Shown piece after piece: positions 43,818 through 52,817 of a stretch of DNA of 64,000 nucleotides. Under the pieces are notes generated by a model. The model searched no databases. It was not told the origin of the DNA and worked only from the letters and a program-made list of their open reading frames with translations. Source of the DNA: Dyella choica (lineage in GTDB: Bacteria > Pseudomonadota > Gammaproteobacteria > Xanthomonadales > Rhodanobacteraceae); contig NZ_RYYV01000019.1 in the NCBI RefSeq assembly GCF_003977665.1, positions 1 to 64,000 on the forward strand, written 5' to 3'. Within the stretch, counting starts at the first letter, position 1. The number at the start of each line of letters is the position of its first letter. The translations under genes and the position numbers were made by a program.

Positions 43818-44564
43818 ATGGACATGACCACGCCAAGCATCACCCTGTACGCCACCCGCCCTGGTTTCGGCATGCCGGAAACCAGTCCGTTCGTGATCAA
43901 GACCGAAGTGCAGCTAAAAATGGCGGATCTGTCGTATGGACGGGAATCCACCATTCCGCCGTTGGCGCCCAAGGGCAAAGTGCCGTACCTGTTGGATGAT
44001 GGCGAAGTGGTGTGCGATTCCACCTTTATTCGCGCGCATCTGGAACGCAAGTATGGCGTGGATCTGGACGAGGGCCTGGACGCGCACCAGCGTGCGCAAT
44101 CCTGGGCGATCGAACGGATGCTGGAAGATCATCTGTATTTCGCCATGGTGTGGTTCCGCTGGATCGTGCCGGAGAATTTCGCCAAGGGGCCGGCGCAATT
44201 TGCCAACGGCGCGCCGGAGGAGCAACGCGAAGCCCTGCGCCGTGAGATGCAGTCGCGCAAGGATGGCGACTTGCGTAGCCACGGTATCGGCCGGCATTCG
44301 GCGGGCGAGATCGCGGCCCTGGGCGTGCGTTCCATCGATGCTCTGGCCGCCTTGCTGGGCGACAAGCCTTATTTGATGGGCGAAAGAATGACCGCTGTGG
44401 ATGCGACGGCCTTGGGGGTGTTGGCGTCCATCCTTACGTCGTTCTTCGATACGCCGCTGCGCGATGCCGTGGCCAGCCGGCCGAACCTGGTCGCGTACGT
44501 GAGCAAGCTGATGCAACGGTATTACCCGGAGCATGCGTGGGAGCCGGCCGCGGAGGCCGTTTGA
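43818..44564 (+). CDS. Glutathione S-transferase-like protein
   Basis: A 248-residue protein. The N-terminal thioredoxin-like part has the GST_N pattern (PKGKVPYLLDDGEVVCDSTF, with the cis-Pro and the acidic-Ser pair), and the C-terminal helical part includes RMTAVDATALGVLASIL, the usual N-capping box. The HLERKYGVDLD stretch resembles the metaxin/FAXC-like subgroup. The start at 43818 is chosen among GTG 43809 and ATGs at 43818 and 43824. A REP pair follows. Confidence 0.82.
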   Translation: MDMTTPSITLYATRPGFGMPETSPFVIKTEVQLKMADLSYGRESTIPPLAPKGKVPYLLDDGEVVCDSTFIRAHLERKYGVDLDEGLDAHQRAQSWAIERMLEDHLYFAMVWFRWIVPENFAKGPAQFANGAPEEQREALRREMQSRKDGDLRSHGIGRHSAGEIAALGVRSIDALAALLGDKPYLMGERMTAVDATALGVLASILTSFFDTPLRDAVASRPNLVAYVSKLMQRYYPEHAWEPAAEAV

Positions 44565-44582
44565 GGGGCGCAGCCGGCGCGG

Positions 44583-44655
44583 GTAGGCTGGGACGATGAT
44601 CCCAGCATCGCGCGGTGGCGTACATGGCGATGCTGGGTTTCGCGACCCAGCCTAC
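44583..44655. repeat. GTAG-headed REP pair, diverged
   Basis: GTAGGCTGGGACGATGATCC on the left and GCTGGGTTTCGCGACCCAGC then CTAC on the right. The right stem has compensatory changes (GGGTT/GACCC). Confidence 0.75.
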
Positions 44656-44765
44656 CAAGGCGGGTCGCAAGGTGAACGAACTCATCCGCATGCCAGGGAC
44701 GCCTACGCGGATTTGATCGGCGCAGTCCTAGGCTGTAGCTGTCTTCCAGATCCGAGGAGTCGCCC

Positions 44766-45083
44766 ATGGAAGTCAGTTTCAATAACTGGGGCGAGGCCGT
44801 CGCGTTCCTCTCCGAGCGTACTGATATCGCCCTGGAAGGATTGATGGCGCTCAGTGCGCAACAAATGGTGGATCAGCAAGTCATTGCCGCACTCCTGGCG
44901 TCCCATACCCACCTGAGGGCCGCCGCAGACGCGTGGCGGCAGATGGCTTCGGCTACCTTGCCGATCACCCATGTGCGCAGCCTGCAGAACGACCAGCCGG
45001 AGTCGGTGCGAGTAGCCTATTCGGAACGCATGGCCTATTGGGAGGAACTCTTCCGCAAGGCCATTCCCCAGAAGAGCGAATGA
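44766..45083 (+). CDS. Small helical protein, unknown function
   Basis: A 105-residue soluble protein, nearly all helical, with a good ribosome site (GAGGAG nine bases before the ATG). It has no signal or cysteine motif. The MVDQQVIAALLASHTHLRAA stretch is amphipathic. I recognise no family. Confidence 0.55.
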   Translation: MEVSFNNWGEAVAFLSERTDIALEGLMALSAQQMVDQQVIAALLASHTHLRAAADAWRQMASATLPITHVRSLQNDQPESVRVAYSERMAYWEELFRKAIPQKSE

Positions 45084-45182
45084 GGCAAAAAGCGGGCAAT
45101 TGGCGTTAAAAGCGTGCGGAGGCCGTAGCGGCGTGCAACCATATGACGCTGTAGTTCTTCACATCTTCATTGCGCCAGCCCT

Positions 45183-46013
45183 ATGACCAAGCGCCTTGCT
45201 TTCCGACGCGTTATTGCGTCCGTCGTTTTCGTTATCGCGGTCATCGCCGCGCAGGGCGCGTCCGCGCAAACGACGTCCACCGTGCAGTTGCAGAACCTCA
45301 CCTGGACCGAGCTGCGCGAGCAGATTCACGCCGGCAAGACCACGCTGATCATTCCCATCGGCGGCACCGAGCAAAGCGGTCCGTATATCGCGGTGGGCAA
45401 GCACAATGTGCGTGCGGCTTATCTGGCGGACCGGATCGCGCAAAAACTGGGCAATGCGCTGGTCGCTCCGGTGGTGGCCTATGTGCCGGAAGGCGGCTAT
45501 GCGCCGCCCACCTCGCACATGCGCTTTCCCGGCACGATCACCGTTCCGGATGACGTGTTCGAGAAAATGCTCGAAGCGGCCGCCAACAGTTTCGCGGTGC
45601 ATGGCTTTCGCAACATCGTCTTCCTGGGTGACCACGGCGGTTACCAGAAGGACCTCAAGCAGGTAGTGGCTCGCCTCAACAAAGCCTGGGCGGGAGCGAA
45701 TGCGCGGGCCATCCTGCCGGCGGCGTATTACGAGGCTTCTTCCGATGGCTACGCACAGCTGCTGCGCCAGCGCGGTTTTCGCGACGATGAAATCGGCACC
45801 CATGCCGGTCTTGCCGATACTTCGTTGCAGCTTGCGGTGGCGCCGCAGATGGTACGAACCAATCAACTGCGCAATGCCCCCAAGCCTGGCGCGGCCGACG
45901 GCGTGTATGGCGGCGATCCGCGCCGATCCACGGCGGAACTGGGTCAAATCGGCGTGGATGCTATAGTTTCGCGCACGGTCGACGCCATCCGCCAGGAAAC
46001 CGCGGGGCATTGA
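45183..46013 (+). CDS. Creatininase-family amidohydrolase, exported
   Basis: A 276-residue protein with a signal peptide (cleavage after ASA near residue 28). It follows the creatininase family: IIPIGGTEQSGPYIAVGKHN, FLGDHGGYQKDL and GTHAGLADTSLQL. The family's usual ligands in EQHGPH are changed to EQSGPY and the following Asp region is KHN, so metal binding may differ. True creatininases are cytoplasmic, so this is a related exported amidohydrolase with unknown substrate. It lies directly before the YncE-like gene. Confidence 0.75.
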   Translation: MTKRLAFRRVIASVVFVIAVIAAQGASAQTTSTVQLQNLTWTELREQIHAGKTTLIIPIGGTEQSGPYIAVGKHNVRAAYLADRIAQKLGNALVAPVVAYVPEGGYAPPTSHMRFPGTITVPDDVFEKMLEAAANSFAVHGFRNIVFLGDHGGYQKDLKQVVARLNKAWAGANARAILPAAYYEASSDGYAQLLRQRGFRDDEIGTHAGLADTSLQLAVAPQMVRTNQLRNAPKPGAADGVYGGDPRRSTAELGQIGVDAIVSRTVDAIRQETAGH

Positions 46014-46068
46014 TCCGATGTCTTGGACCTCCCCCTTCGAAAGTCTTCTCAAAATAAGGGAATCTGCC

Positions 46069-47232
46069 GTGAAATTTGATCGTTTTGGGCGTCTTGCCTT
46101 GCGTGCCGGCGCCGTGCTGGCCGGTTTGTGTGTCACCGCCGCGGCCGCGGCGCAAACGGTTCAGACCGTTCCCGGCATGCCGCCGGTCACCAATCCGCAC
46201 GACATGTACAGCAACGCGGGCTTCAACATGTTCAGCCCGGCGGTGAAGGGTGCGCTGCCGCGGATCTACGTTCCGAACCTGCGTTCGAACGACGTGTACG
46301 TGATCGATCCGGCCACGTTCAAGGTGGTCGACCGGTTTGCAGTCGGCCGCAGCCCTCAGCACGTGGTGCCGGCGTGGGATCTGAAAACACTGTGGGTGAC
46401 CAACAACGCCGAAGGCCGCAATGACGGCAGCCTGACGCCGATCGATCCGATGACCGGCAAGCCGGGCAAGGCCGATCCGGTGGATGATCCGTACAACATG
46501 TACTTCACGCCGGACGGCAAGGAAGCCATCGTGGTGGCCGAAGCCTTCGCACGCCTCGATTTCCGCGATCCGCATACGATGGCACTGAAATCCCGCCTGC
46601 CGGCGCCCGAATGCAAAGGCATCAACCACGCGGATTTCTCGATCGACGGCAAGTACGCCATCTTTACCTGCGAATTCGGCGGCAAGCTGGTGAAGATCGA
46701 CATGGTCAACCGCAAGGTTCTCGGCTACCTGCAGCTCAACAAGCGGGGCATGCCGCAGGATATTCGCGTGTCGCCGGACGGCAAGGTGTTCTACGTGGCC
46801 GACATGATGGCGGACGGCGTGTACCTGATCGACGGCGACAGCTTCAAGCAGGTCGGCTTCGTCAAGACCGGCATCGGCACGCACGGCCTGTATCCGAGCC
46901 GCGACGGCACCAAGCTTTACGTTGCCAATCGCGGTTCAAACAAAGTGCACGGCCCGCGTAATGGCCCAGGCAGCGTGTCGGTGATCGATTTCGCCACGCG
47001 CAGCGTGGTGGCGAACTGGCCGATTCCGGGCGGCGGCAGTCCCGACATGGGCAACGTCACGGCCGACGGCAAGTGGTTGTGGCTGTCGGGCCGTTTCGAT
47101 GACGTGGTGTATGCGTTCGATACCGCGACCGGCAAGGTGCAGATCATCAAGGTGGGGATGGAGCCGCATGGTCTGGCGGTTTGGCCGCAACCCGGGCGGT
47201 TCTCGCTGGGACACACCGGCATCATGCGTTGA
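46069..47232 (+). CDS. YncE-like beta-propeller protein, exported
   Basis: A 387-residue seven-bladed propeller. The GTG start at 46069 has AAGGGA upstream and begins a good signal peptide (FGRLALRAGAVLAGL, then AAAAAQ); ATG 46018 is an alternative. Blade motifs are clear: RIYVPNLRSNDVYVIDPAT, NMYFTPDGKEAIVVAE, DIRVSPDGKVFYVADM, KLYVANRGSNKV. It should act in the periplasm as a binding scaffold. The start lies 55 bases after the creatininase-like gene, so the pair is one transcript ending at the terminator 47235-47265. Confidence 0.82.
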   Translation: MKFDRFGRLALRAGAVLAGLCVTAAAAAQTVQTVPGMPPVTNPHDMYSNAGFNMFSPAVKGALPRIYVPNLRSNDVYVIDPATFKVVDRFAVGRSPQHVVPAWDLKTLWVTNNAEGRNDGSLTPIDPMTGKPGKADPVDDPYNMYFTPDGKEAIVVAEAFARLDFRDPHTMALKSRLPAPECKGINHADFSIDGKYAIFTCEFGGKLVKIDMVNRKVLGYLQLNKRGMPQDIRVSPDGKVFYVADMMADGVYLIDGDSFKQVGFVKTGIGTHGLYPSRDGTKLYVANRGSNKVHGPRNGPGSVSVIDFATRSVVANWPIPGGGSPDMGNVTADGKWLWLSGRFDDVVYAFDTATGKVQIIKVGMEPHGLAVWPQPGRFSLGHTGIMR

Positions 47233-47234
47233 TG

Positions 47235-47265
47235 CAAAAAAGAGGCCGGCATTGCCGGCCTTTTT
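47235..47265. terminator. Bidirectional terminator
   Basis: GGCCGGC and GCCGGCC form a perfect stem around ATT, with an A run upstream and five T downstream. It can stop both the YncE-like transcript and the convergent fabV transcript. Confidence 0.85.
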
Positions 47266-47268
47266 CAC

Positions 47269-47295
47269 AGGTTGGGGTTGGTAGCCCAACCTACG
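47269..47295. repeat. Short GTAG-type hairpin variant
   Basis: AGGTTGGGGTTGGTAGCCC followed by AACCTACG looks like a diverged single REP with GTTGGG/CCCAAC arms. It overlaps the end of fabV. Confidence 0.5.
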
Positions 47296-48499
47296 AGAGC
47301 TGGACTACGTCGAAGCTCGCATCCGGATTTACGTCCGCGTTGTAATCCACGTCCTTGCGATCAAAGCCGAACAGGCGCAGGAACTCATGCTTGTAGCCGG
47401 CATAGTCGGTCGTTTCCCACAGGTTCTCGGTGCTGACTTGCGGCCATAGCGTCTTGCAGGCCTGCTGCACGTCTTCGCGCAATTCCCAGTCATCCAGGCG
47501 CAGGCGGCCCTCCTCGTCGGTGGACGGCAGGGCACCGTCCTGGCGATACAGGAAATCATGGAACAGGCGGTTGGCCTGCTCGATGGTACCTTCGTGGAGG
47601 CCTTTCTCCTTCATGATGCGGAACACCATCGAGACGTACAGCGGAATTACCGGAATGGCCGAGCTGGCCTGCGTGACCACGGATTTCATCACGCCCACGT
47701 AGGCGCGCAGGTGCTGTGCGGCGTAATGCCGGTTGAGTTCTTGCGCAGTGTTGTCCAGATGCTGCTTGGCCTGGCCGATGGTGCCGTGCCAGTAGATCGG
47801 CCAGGTTATTTCGGTGCCGACGTAGCTGTAGGCGACGGTGGTGGCGTTATCCGCCAGCACGCCGGCCTTGCTCAGCGCGTCGATCCATAGCGCCCAGTCT
47901 TCGCCGCCCATCACGGCGATGGTGTCCTTGATTTCCTGCTCGTTGGCCGGCTCCACCGTGACCTGCACCACGCTGTCCTTGTTGGTATCCACCGAGGAGG
48001 CGGTAAACGGCTGGCCGATCGTCTTCAGCGTGGAACGCACCAATTCGCCGGTATCGGGCAGCTTGCGTACGGGCGAAGCCAGCGAATAGATCACCAGGTC
48101 CACCGGGCCGCCCATGTCGTTCTTGATCAGCTCGATGGCGCGCGCGCGGGTTTCATGCGAGAACGCATCGCCATTGATGGAGCGCGAATACAATCCGGCC
48201 TGCTTGGCCAGTTTGTCGAAGGCGGCGGAGTTGTACCAGCCGGCGGTACCGGGCTTGCTGTCGCTGGAGGGTTTTTCGAAGAACACGCCCAACGTGGCAG
48301 CGCCGCAGCCGAAGGCCGCCGTGATGCGTGATGCCAGGCCATATCCCGTGGAGGCGCCGATCACCAGCACGCGCTTGGGTCCGGAGCCGCAAGCGCCTTT
48401 GGCCTTGGTGATGCCGATCTGCTCGAGCACATTCTTCTCGCAGCCGAGCGGATGCGCCGTGACACAGATAAAGCCGCGAACCTTGGGATGGATGACCAC
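47291..48499 (-). CDS. fabV: Enoyl-ACP reductase FabV
   Basis: A 402-residue protein matching Fab[21 protein letters not shown] at the start, [16 protein letters not shown] for the cofactor, and the Y-x8-K active site in [11 protein letters not shown]. FabV performs the last reduction of fatty-acid elongation using NADH, and by known properties of the family it is insensitive to triclosan. It starts with GTG at 48499. No other fatty-acid gene is adjacent, as is common for fabV. Confidence 0.95.
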   Translation of the reverse strand: MVIHPKVRGFICVTAHPLGCEKNVLEQIGITKAKGACGSGPKRVLVIGASTGYGLASRITAAFGCGAATLGVFFEKPSSDSKPGTAGWYNSAAFDKLAKQAGLYSRSINGDAFSHETRARAIELIKNDMGGPVDLVIYSLASPVRKLPDTGELVRSTLKTIGQPFTASSVDTNKDSVVQVTVEPANEQEIKDTIAVMGGEDWALWIDALSKAGVLADNATTVAYSYVGTEITWPIYWHGTIGQAKQHLDNTAQELNRHYAAQHLRAYVGVMKSVVTQASSAIPVIPLYVSMVFRIMKEKGLHEGTIEQANRLFHDFLYRQDGALPSTDEEGRLRLDDWELREDVQQACKTLWPQVSTENLWETTDYAGYKHEFLRLFGFDRKDVDYNADVNPDASFDVVQLS

Positions 48500-48708
48500 G
48501 AATTAGCCTCACCGGATGAATACAAGGCCGCCATTCTAAAGGGCGAGGGGGACCATGCGCCTGCGCAGGGAGGGGCTTCAGTCTTCCAGATCCACCGCCC
48601 CAGTGGGGTTGGGGAAGCGGATGTACACAATCTTTACGCCTTCCGTACCAGGCGTTCCTTGTGCGAGGCGGATAGTCAACTCGCACGCCCATGCGAAAGG
48701 AGGCCGCT

Positions 48709-48885
48709 ATGACCACCCTCAAGCCATCCAACGCACCCCATGAAGCCCCCGGCCGCGAAGCCGGCGAGCCCTATGATCCGCACAAACGGCGGGGCCCCCC
48801 GCAACGCCTGGAAGACACCAACGCCAGCGGCGACGCCCTCAATGACACCGGCGAGGACAACCAGCGCCAAAAAGAGGAGGAATGA
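48709..48885 (+). CDS. Small hydrophilic protein, unknown
   Basis: A 58-residue, charged, Pro- and Asp-rich protein without hydrophobic core, likely disordered. AAAGGAGG stands seven bases before the ATG, an exceptionally strong site, arguing that it is translated. I recognise no family. It converges with the CDGSH gene, one base apart. Confidence 0.6.
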   Translation: MTTLKPSNAPHEAPGREAGEPYDPHKRRGPPQRLEDTNASGDALNDTGEDNQRQKEEE

Positions 48886-48886
48886 A

Positions 48887-50878
48887 TCAGGCCCCGTCGG
48901 CGGTGAAGCCTACCTTGGCATGGCTGCCGTCACAGAATGGTTTGTTCTGGCTATGACCGCAGCGGCATAGGTACGTGCCGGTGACGCGCGCCACCATGCG
49001 CCCGGTGCCGCTGATGATTTCCAGGTTGCCGCGGACACGCAGCGGCCCGTTCATTTGCGGATCGATCTGCAGCGGCCCATCGCGTGCGGTCAGCTCCTCG
49101 TTCGACGTACCGGTCGGGGGCTCGCCGCTGGCGTTGAATCCCACATCGTGATGCGAGCCATCGCAGAACGGTTTGTTCTTCGAGGCCCCGCAGCGGCACA
49201 GCGTGGCGCGGAAACCGGCAGGTTTGCCGGCGAGGCGCAGATCGCCACGAAACGCATAAGGCCCTGCCTCACGGACGGCCGCGAGATTGACCGGCGGAGC
49301 GGATTCGTCCGGTCGTCCATCGCGGCGCTGGTATTGGATGGCGCCGGAAGGGCAGGCGTGCGCGATGTCGACCAATCTTTCCACATCCATCGCATCGGGA
49401 TGGATCCACGGCCCTTGCACGTTGGCGAGAAACACTTTCGGCGCACCCGTCACGCAGAAGCGCGCATGGATGCAGCGCTTGGCTTCGAAGCGCAGCGTGA
49501 GCTTCTCGCCCTCGACCTGTTCGATGCCATCCTCCACCACGGTGGAGGCCGGTGCTGCCGGAGCGGGTGCAGCAGCGAGTGCAGGCGTTGATGCCGCAAC
49601 CGCAGCCGATGGTGCAGGGCGAGCAAGATCGAATCCCTGTTCGGCCTGTTGCGAGAGATGCTTGAACACCGCCGCCGCAGCGATGGTGCGCGGATCGTTC
49701 GATGCGCTCAGCCGTTCGGCCGCTTCCGTCAATTGCTCAAAGCGCTCCAGGAAAAAGCGCCGCGCGCTGGGGCCAGGCGGCAAGGGAGAGGTATCGCGCA
49801 AGGTGATGAAGGTAACGCCCGCGTGGCAATCCGGATTCGATGGTCCGGCCGGCAGTCGCGCCGCGCGTTCGGCCAACGGTGCCAACGCGCGCATCAAGCC
49901 AATGCCCAGGTCCAGCGACAGGCATTTGTCCGGGTCGGGCGCCGGTACAGCGTACGAGTAGGCCAGCAGGCGTTGCATCAAACCGTAGGCGGCATTGGCG
50001 AGGTCGACAGTGGCGATGGCATCTTCGTTTTCCAGCCACACGCGTCCCTCGGGGCGCGGCGGACGACGCAGCACCGGATTGGTGGCGGCAGGGAAGGCCG
50101 GCTTGAACGAAGGGTCGGCAGCCAGCAAGGCTTCGTATTCCGCGCGGATCGCGGCGAAACGCTGGTAATGCGAGTTCTCCGTATTTTCCTGCGCCCCTTC
50201 GCCCTGGGTAATGATGGACTCAAACGCGGCCAGCGCCGTCTTCAGACAGATGACCTTGTTCGCGCCGGGCAGCGATACCTCTGCTTTGGACAACTGCAAG
50301 GCAGGGTCGCCACACATGGCGCCGGCTTCGCCATACTTTTGCACCATGCCGCGCAGGCCATTGCCCAAGGTTTGATAAAACTCGCCCACCGTTTCGTAAT
50401 TGATACCCATCGGCGTAAGGCGCGGACCGTTTGCCCCACGCAAGAAGTGGCGCTCGGGCTCGAAACCTTCGCCATCCGGTTCGGTGGAGCCGGCCGGTCG
50501 CTCCAGGTAGATGAAATGCTGCAGCGTTGCCCGATTGAACGGCGCCAGCTTCACCACCACACCGGCCGGCAGGTAGCCGGGATCGAGCGGAAAATTCGAG
50601 CGCCCGAGGCGTGGGGCACCACCCAGTGCCACGGTGATGTTCCAAACCGACATCAGATGGCCCATCTCCTCGATCGCCACCTGCAGGATGCTGCGTTTCC
50701 AGCGCGTGATCGCTTCGAGCTGATCGGCTGTCACGCCTTCTTCCGCTGAGGATTTCAGCGAAAACGCTGCGTAGAGATAGGTGCACATCAAGCAGTGTTC
50801 GAGCTCGGCCGCTTCGTAGAGCGCGTGCAGCGCCTGTTCGCGGCTGGGAACGGTATGCGAGGGGCTATAGCTGACCAC
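48887..50878 (-). CDS. Ferritin-like / ferredoxin-like / double CDGSH iron-sulfur protein
   Basis: A 663-residue multidomain protein. Residues 1-320 are a ferritin-like domain of the VioB/iminophenyl-pyruvate-dimer-synthase type (YEAAELEHCLMCTYLYAAF, AIEEMGHLMSVWN). After an Ala/Pro linker comes a divergent 4Fe-4S domain (RCIHARFCVTGAPKVF ... AHACPSGAI), then two CDGSH zinc-finger-like 2Fe-2S domains (LCRCGASKNKPFCDGSH and LCRCGHSQNKPFCDGSH), each with the three Cys and one His. It probably moves iron or electrons. GTG 50878 is preferred over ATG 50917 because AAGGGA lies close upstream. Confidence 0.88.
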   Translation of the reverse strand: MVSYSPSHTVPSREQALHALYEAAELEHCLMCTYLYAAFSLKSSAEEGVTADQLEAITRWKRSILQVAIEEMGHLMSVWNITVALGGAPRLGRSNFPLDPGYLPAGVVVKLAPFNRATLQHFIYLERPAGSTEPDGEGFEPERHFLRGANGPRLTPMGINYETVGEFYQTLGNGLRGMVQKYGEAGAMCGDPALQLSKAEVSLPGANKVICLKTALAAFESIITQGEGAQENTENSHYQRFAAIRAEYEALLAADPSFKPAFPAATNPVLRRPPRPEGRVWLENEDAIATVDLANAAYGLMQRLLAYSYAVPAPDPDKCLSLDLGIGLMRALAPLAERAARLPAGPSNPDCHAGVTFITLRDTSPLPPGPSARRFFLERFEQLTEAAERLSASNDPRTIAAAAVFKHLSQQAEQGFDLARPAPSAAVAASTPALAAAPAPAAPASTVVEDGIEQVEGEKLTLRFEAKRCIHARFCVTGAPKVFLANVQGPWIHPDAMDVERLVDIAHACPSGAIQYQRRDGRPDESAPPVNLAAVREAGPYAFRGDLRLAGKPAGFRATLCRCGASKNKPFCDGSHHDVGFNASGEPPTGTSNEELTARDGPLQIDPQMNGPLRVRGNLEIISGTGRMVARVTGTYLCRCGHSQNKPFCDGSHAKVGFTADGA

Positions 50879-50943
50879 GGCTGGATCCCTTAGGGTGTCA
50901 AGAAAGAGAAGGTACACCGATTGGGCTTGCCTGCGGCTGTGTC

Positions 50944-51016
50944 GTAGGCTGGGTTGTGAAACCCCGCATCGCCATGCGTGCAGCCGCGCGATGTTGGGAT
51001 TCTCATCCCAGCCTAC
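50944..51016. repeat. GTAG-headed REP pair
   Basis: The left half GTAGGCTGGGTTGTGAAACC is diverged; the right half ends GGGATTCTCATCCCAGCC then TAC. Confidence 0.75.
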
Positions 51017-51019
51017 CTT

Positions 51020-51781
51020 TCAGATGAACATTCCACCGGAAGCCTCGATCCGCTGCGCATTGATCCATCCGCTTTCCTTCGACAGCAGCATGGCCACCAC
51101 GCCGCCGATATCGTCCGGCAAACCCACGCGGCCCAGCGCCGTCTGCGACGCCACGTAGGCATTCACCTCGGCGTTGTCGCGCACCGTACCGCCACCGAAG
51201 TCGGTCTCGATCGCGCCCGGCGCCAGCGTGTTGACTGCAATGCGGCGTGGGCCAAGCTCCTTGGCCAGATAGCGCGTCAGCACCTCGATCGCGCCTTTCA
51301 TCGAGGCATACGCCGCATAGCCGGGCAGGGCAAAGCGCGCCAGGCCGCTGGAGACGTTGAGGACGCGTCCGCCGTCGGCGATCAACGGCAGCAAGGCCTG
51401 GGTCAGGAAGAACGCGCCCTTGAAGTGGACGTTCACCAGTTCATCGAACTGCGCCTCGGTGGTTTCGGCGAAGCTGGCATGGATGCCAATGCCGGCATTG
51501 TTGACCAGGTAGTCGAAACGATCGCGCTGCCATTGCTCCTGCAGCACCGTGCGCAACTGCCCGGCGAAGGCGGCAAAGCTGGAAGTCTTGCCCACGTCCA
51601 GCGGCAGCGCGACGGCGCGGCGGCCAAGCTTCGTCACCGACGCCACCACGGCCTCAGCCTCGGCTTGATTGGAACGGTACGTCAGCACCACGTCGGTGCC
51701 GTGTTCGGCCAGTCGCAGCACCATGTTCTTGCCAAGGCCGCGGCTGCCGCCGGTGATCAGGGCGATCGGGGTTGTGTTCAT
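51020..51781 (-). CDS. Short-chain dehydrogenase/reductase
   Basis: A 253-residue classical SDR: TGGSRGLG at residues 10-17, NNAG at 94-97, Ser144/145, Tyr158 and Lys162 (YASMK). YRSN after the second strand suggests NADPH. It diverges from a LysR regulator (127 bases apart), the common pairing for LysR-controlled SDR genes. The substrate is unknown. Confidence 0.9.
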   Translation of the reverse strand: MNTTPIALITGGSRGLGKNMVLRLAEHGTDVVLTYRSNQAEAEAVVASVTKLGRRAVALPLDVGKTSSFAAFAGQLRTVLQEQWQRDRFDYLVNNAGIGIHASFAETTEAQFDELVNVHFKGAFFLTQALLPLIADGGRVLNVSSGLARFALPGYAAYASMKGAIEVLTRYLAKELGPRRIAVNTLAPGAIETDFGGGTVRDNAEVNAYVASQTALGRVGLPDDIGGVVAMLLSKESGWINAQRIEASGGMFI

Positions 51782-51908
51782 GGACGTCTCCTTGGAAAGG
51801 AAGGGAAGGGATCAACGGAAACGAGAATATTGATCTGTACTCGCCGCATAAATCGTCCGATCATGAGTGCTGTGTTCGTGAATGACGAACAATCGAGTGG
51901 GGCAGGGC

Positions 51909-52811
51909 ATGAACCGGATCGAGGCCATGCACGTCTTCGTGCGAGTGGCAGAACTGGCCAGTTTTACCAAGGCCGCCGACAGTCTGGGGTTGCCCAAGGC
52001 CAGCGCATCCACGGCCGTGCAGCAACTGGAAGTGCAGCTCGGCACGCAGCTCCTGCATCGAACCACACGCCGGGTGCAAATGACGCAAGACGGCCAGCGC
52101 TACTACGAGCGCTGCAAGGACGTGCTGGCCGACCTGGACGAATTGGGCACGATGTTCCAGCAGGCTCCGCAAGCTTTGAGCGGCCGCTTGCGGGTGGACA
52201 TGAATAGCGGCGTCGCCAGGCACGTCATCGACCATCTGCCGAAATTCCTGCGCGAGCATCCGGGGATCGAGGTGGAGCTGAGCAGCAGCGATCGTCGTGT
52301 CGACGTAGTGGCGGAAGGCTTCGATTGCGTGGTGCGGGTGGGCACGCTCAGCGATTCCAGCTTGATCGTGCGGCGGCTGGGGCAGTATCGCATCGTCAAC
52401 TGTGCGAGTCCTGCTTATCTACAGGAGCACGGTACGCCGCAAAACTTGGAGGACCTCACCCATCACCGGCTGATCCACTACGTATCGGTGATGGGACAGC
52501 GGCCGTCCGGCTTCGAATACATGGAAGGGGCGCAGTGTCGCTACGTGCCCATGCAAGGCGTGCTTACCGTCAACAGCATCGAAGCGTACACCCATGGGTG
52601 CCTGGCCGGACTGGGCATCATCCAGACACCCAGAGGAGGTGTGCAGCACCAGCTTCTGGCCGGACGCCTGGTGGAAGTGTTGCCGCAATACGAAGCGGAG
52701 CCCATGCCGGTGTCGCTGCTGTATGCGCAACGGCGTAATTTGTCGGTGCGCGTGCAGGTGTTCATGGATTGGCTGGCGAAGCTGCTTGCGCCATATTTGG
52801 ATCGTGTCTGA
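51909..52811 (+). CDS. LysR-family regulator
   Basis: A 300-residue LysR protein: the N-terminal helix-turn-helix (MHVFVRVAELASFTKAADSL then LPKASASTAVQQLE) and the C-terminal substrate-binding domain (LSGRLRVDMNSG). The ATG at 51909 follows GGGGCAGGGC. It very likely controls the divergent SDR gene. It belongs to the CrgA/AphB-like subgroup by its RTTRRVQMTQDGQRYYE stretch. Confidence 0.92.
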   Translation: MNRIEAMHVFVRVAELASFTKAADSLGLPKASASTAVQQLEVQLGTQLLHRTTRRVQMTQDGQRYYERCKDVLADLDELGTMFQQAPQALSGRLRVDMNSGVARHVIDHLPKFLREHPGIEVELSSSDRRVDVVAEGFDCVVRVGTLSDSSLIVRRLGQYRIVNCASPAYLQEHGTPQNLEDLTHHRLIHYVSVMGQRPSGFEYMEGAQCRYVPMQGVLTVNSIEAYTHGCLAGLGIIQTPRGGVQHQLLAGRLVEVLPQYEAEPMPVSLLYAQRRNLSVRVQVFMDWLAKLLAPYLDRV

Positions 52812-52817
52812 ATCACG

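Noticed and set aside
49649-50749. 366-codon plus-strand frame inside the CDGSH gene
   Set aside because: The opposite strand encodes complete iron-sulfur and ferritin-like domains; this frame has no motif or start signal.
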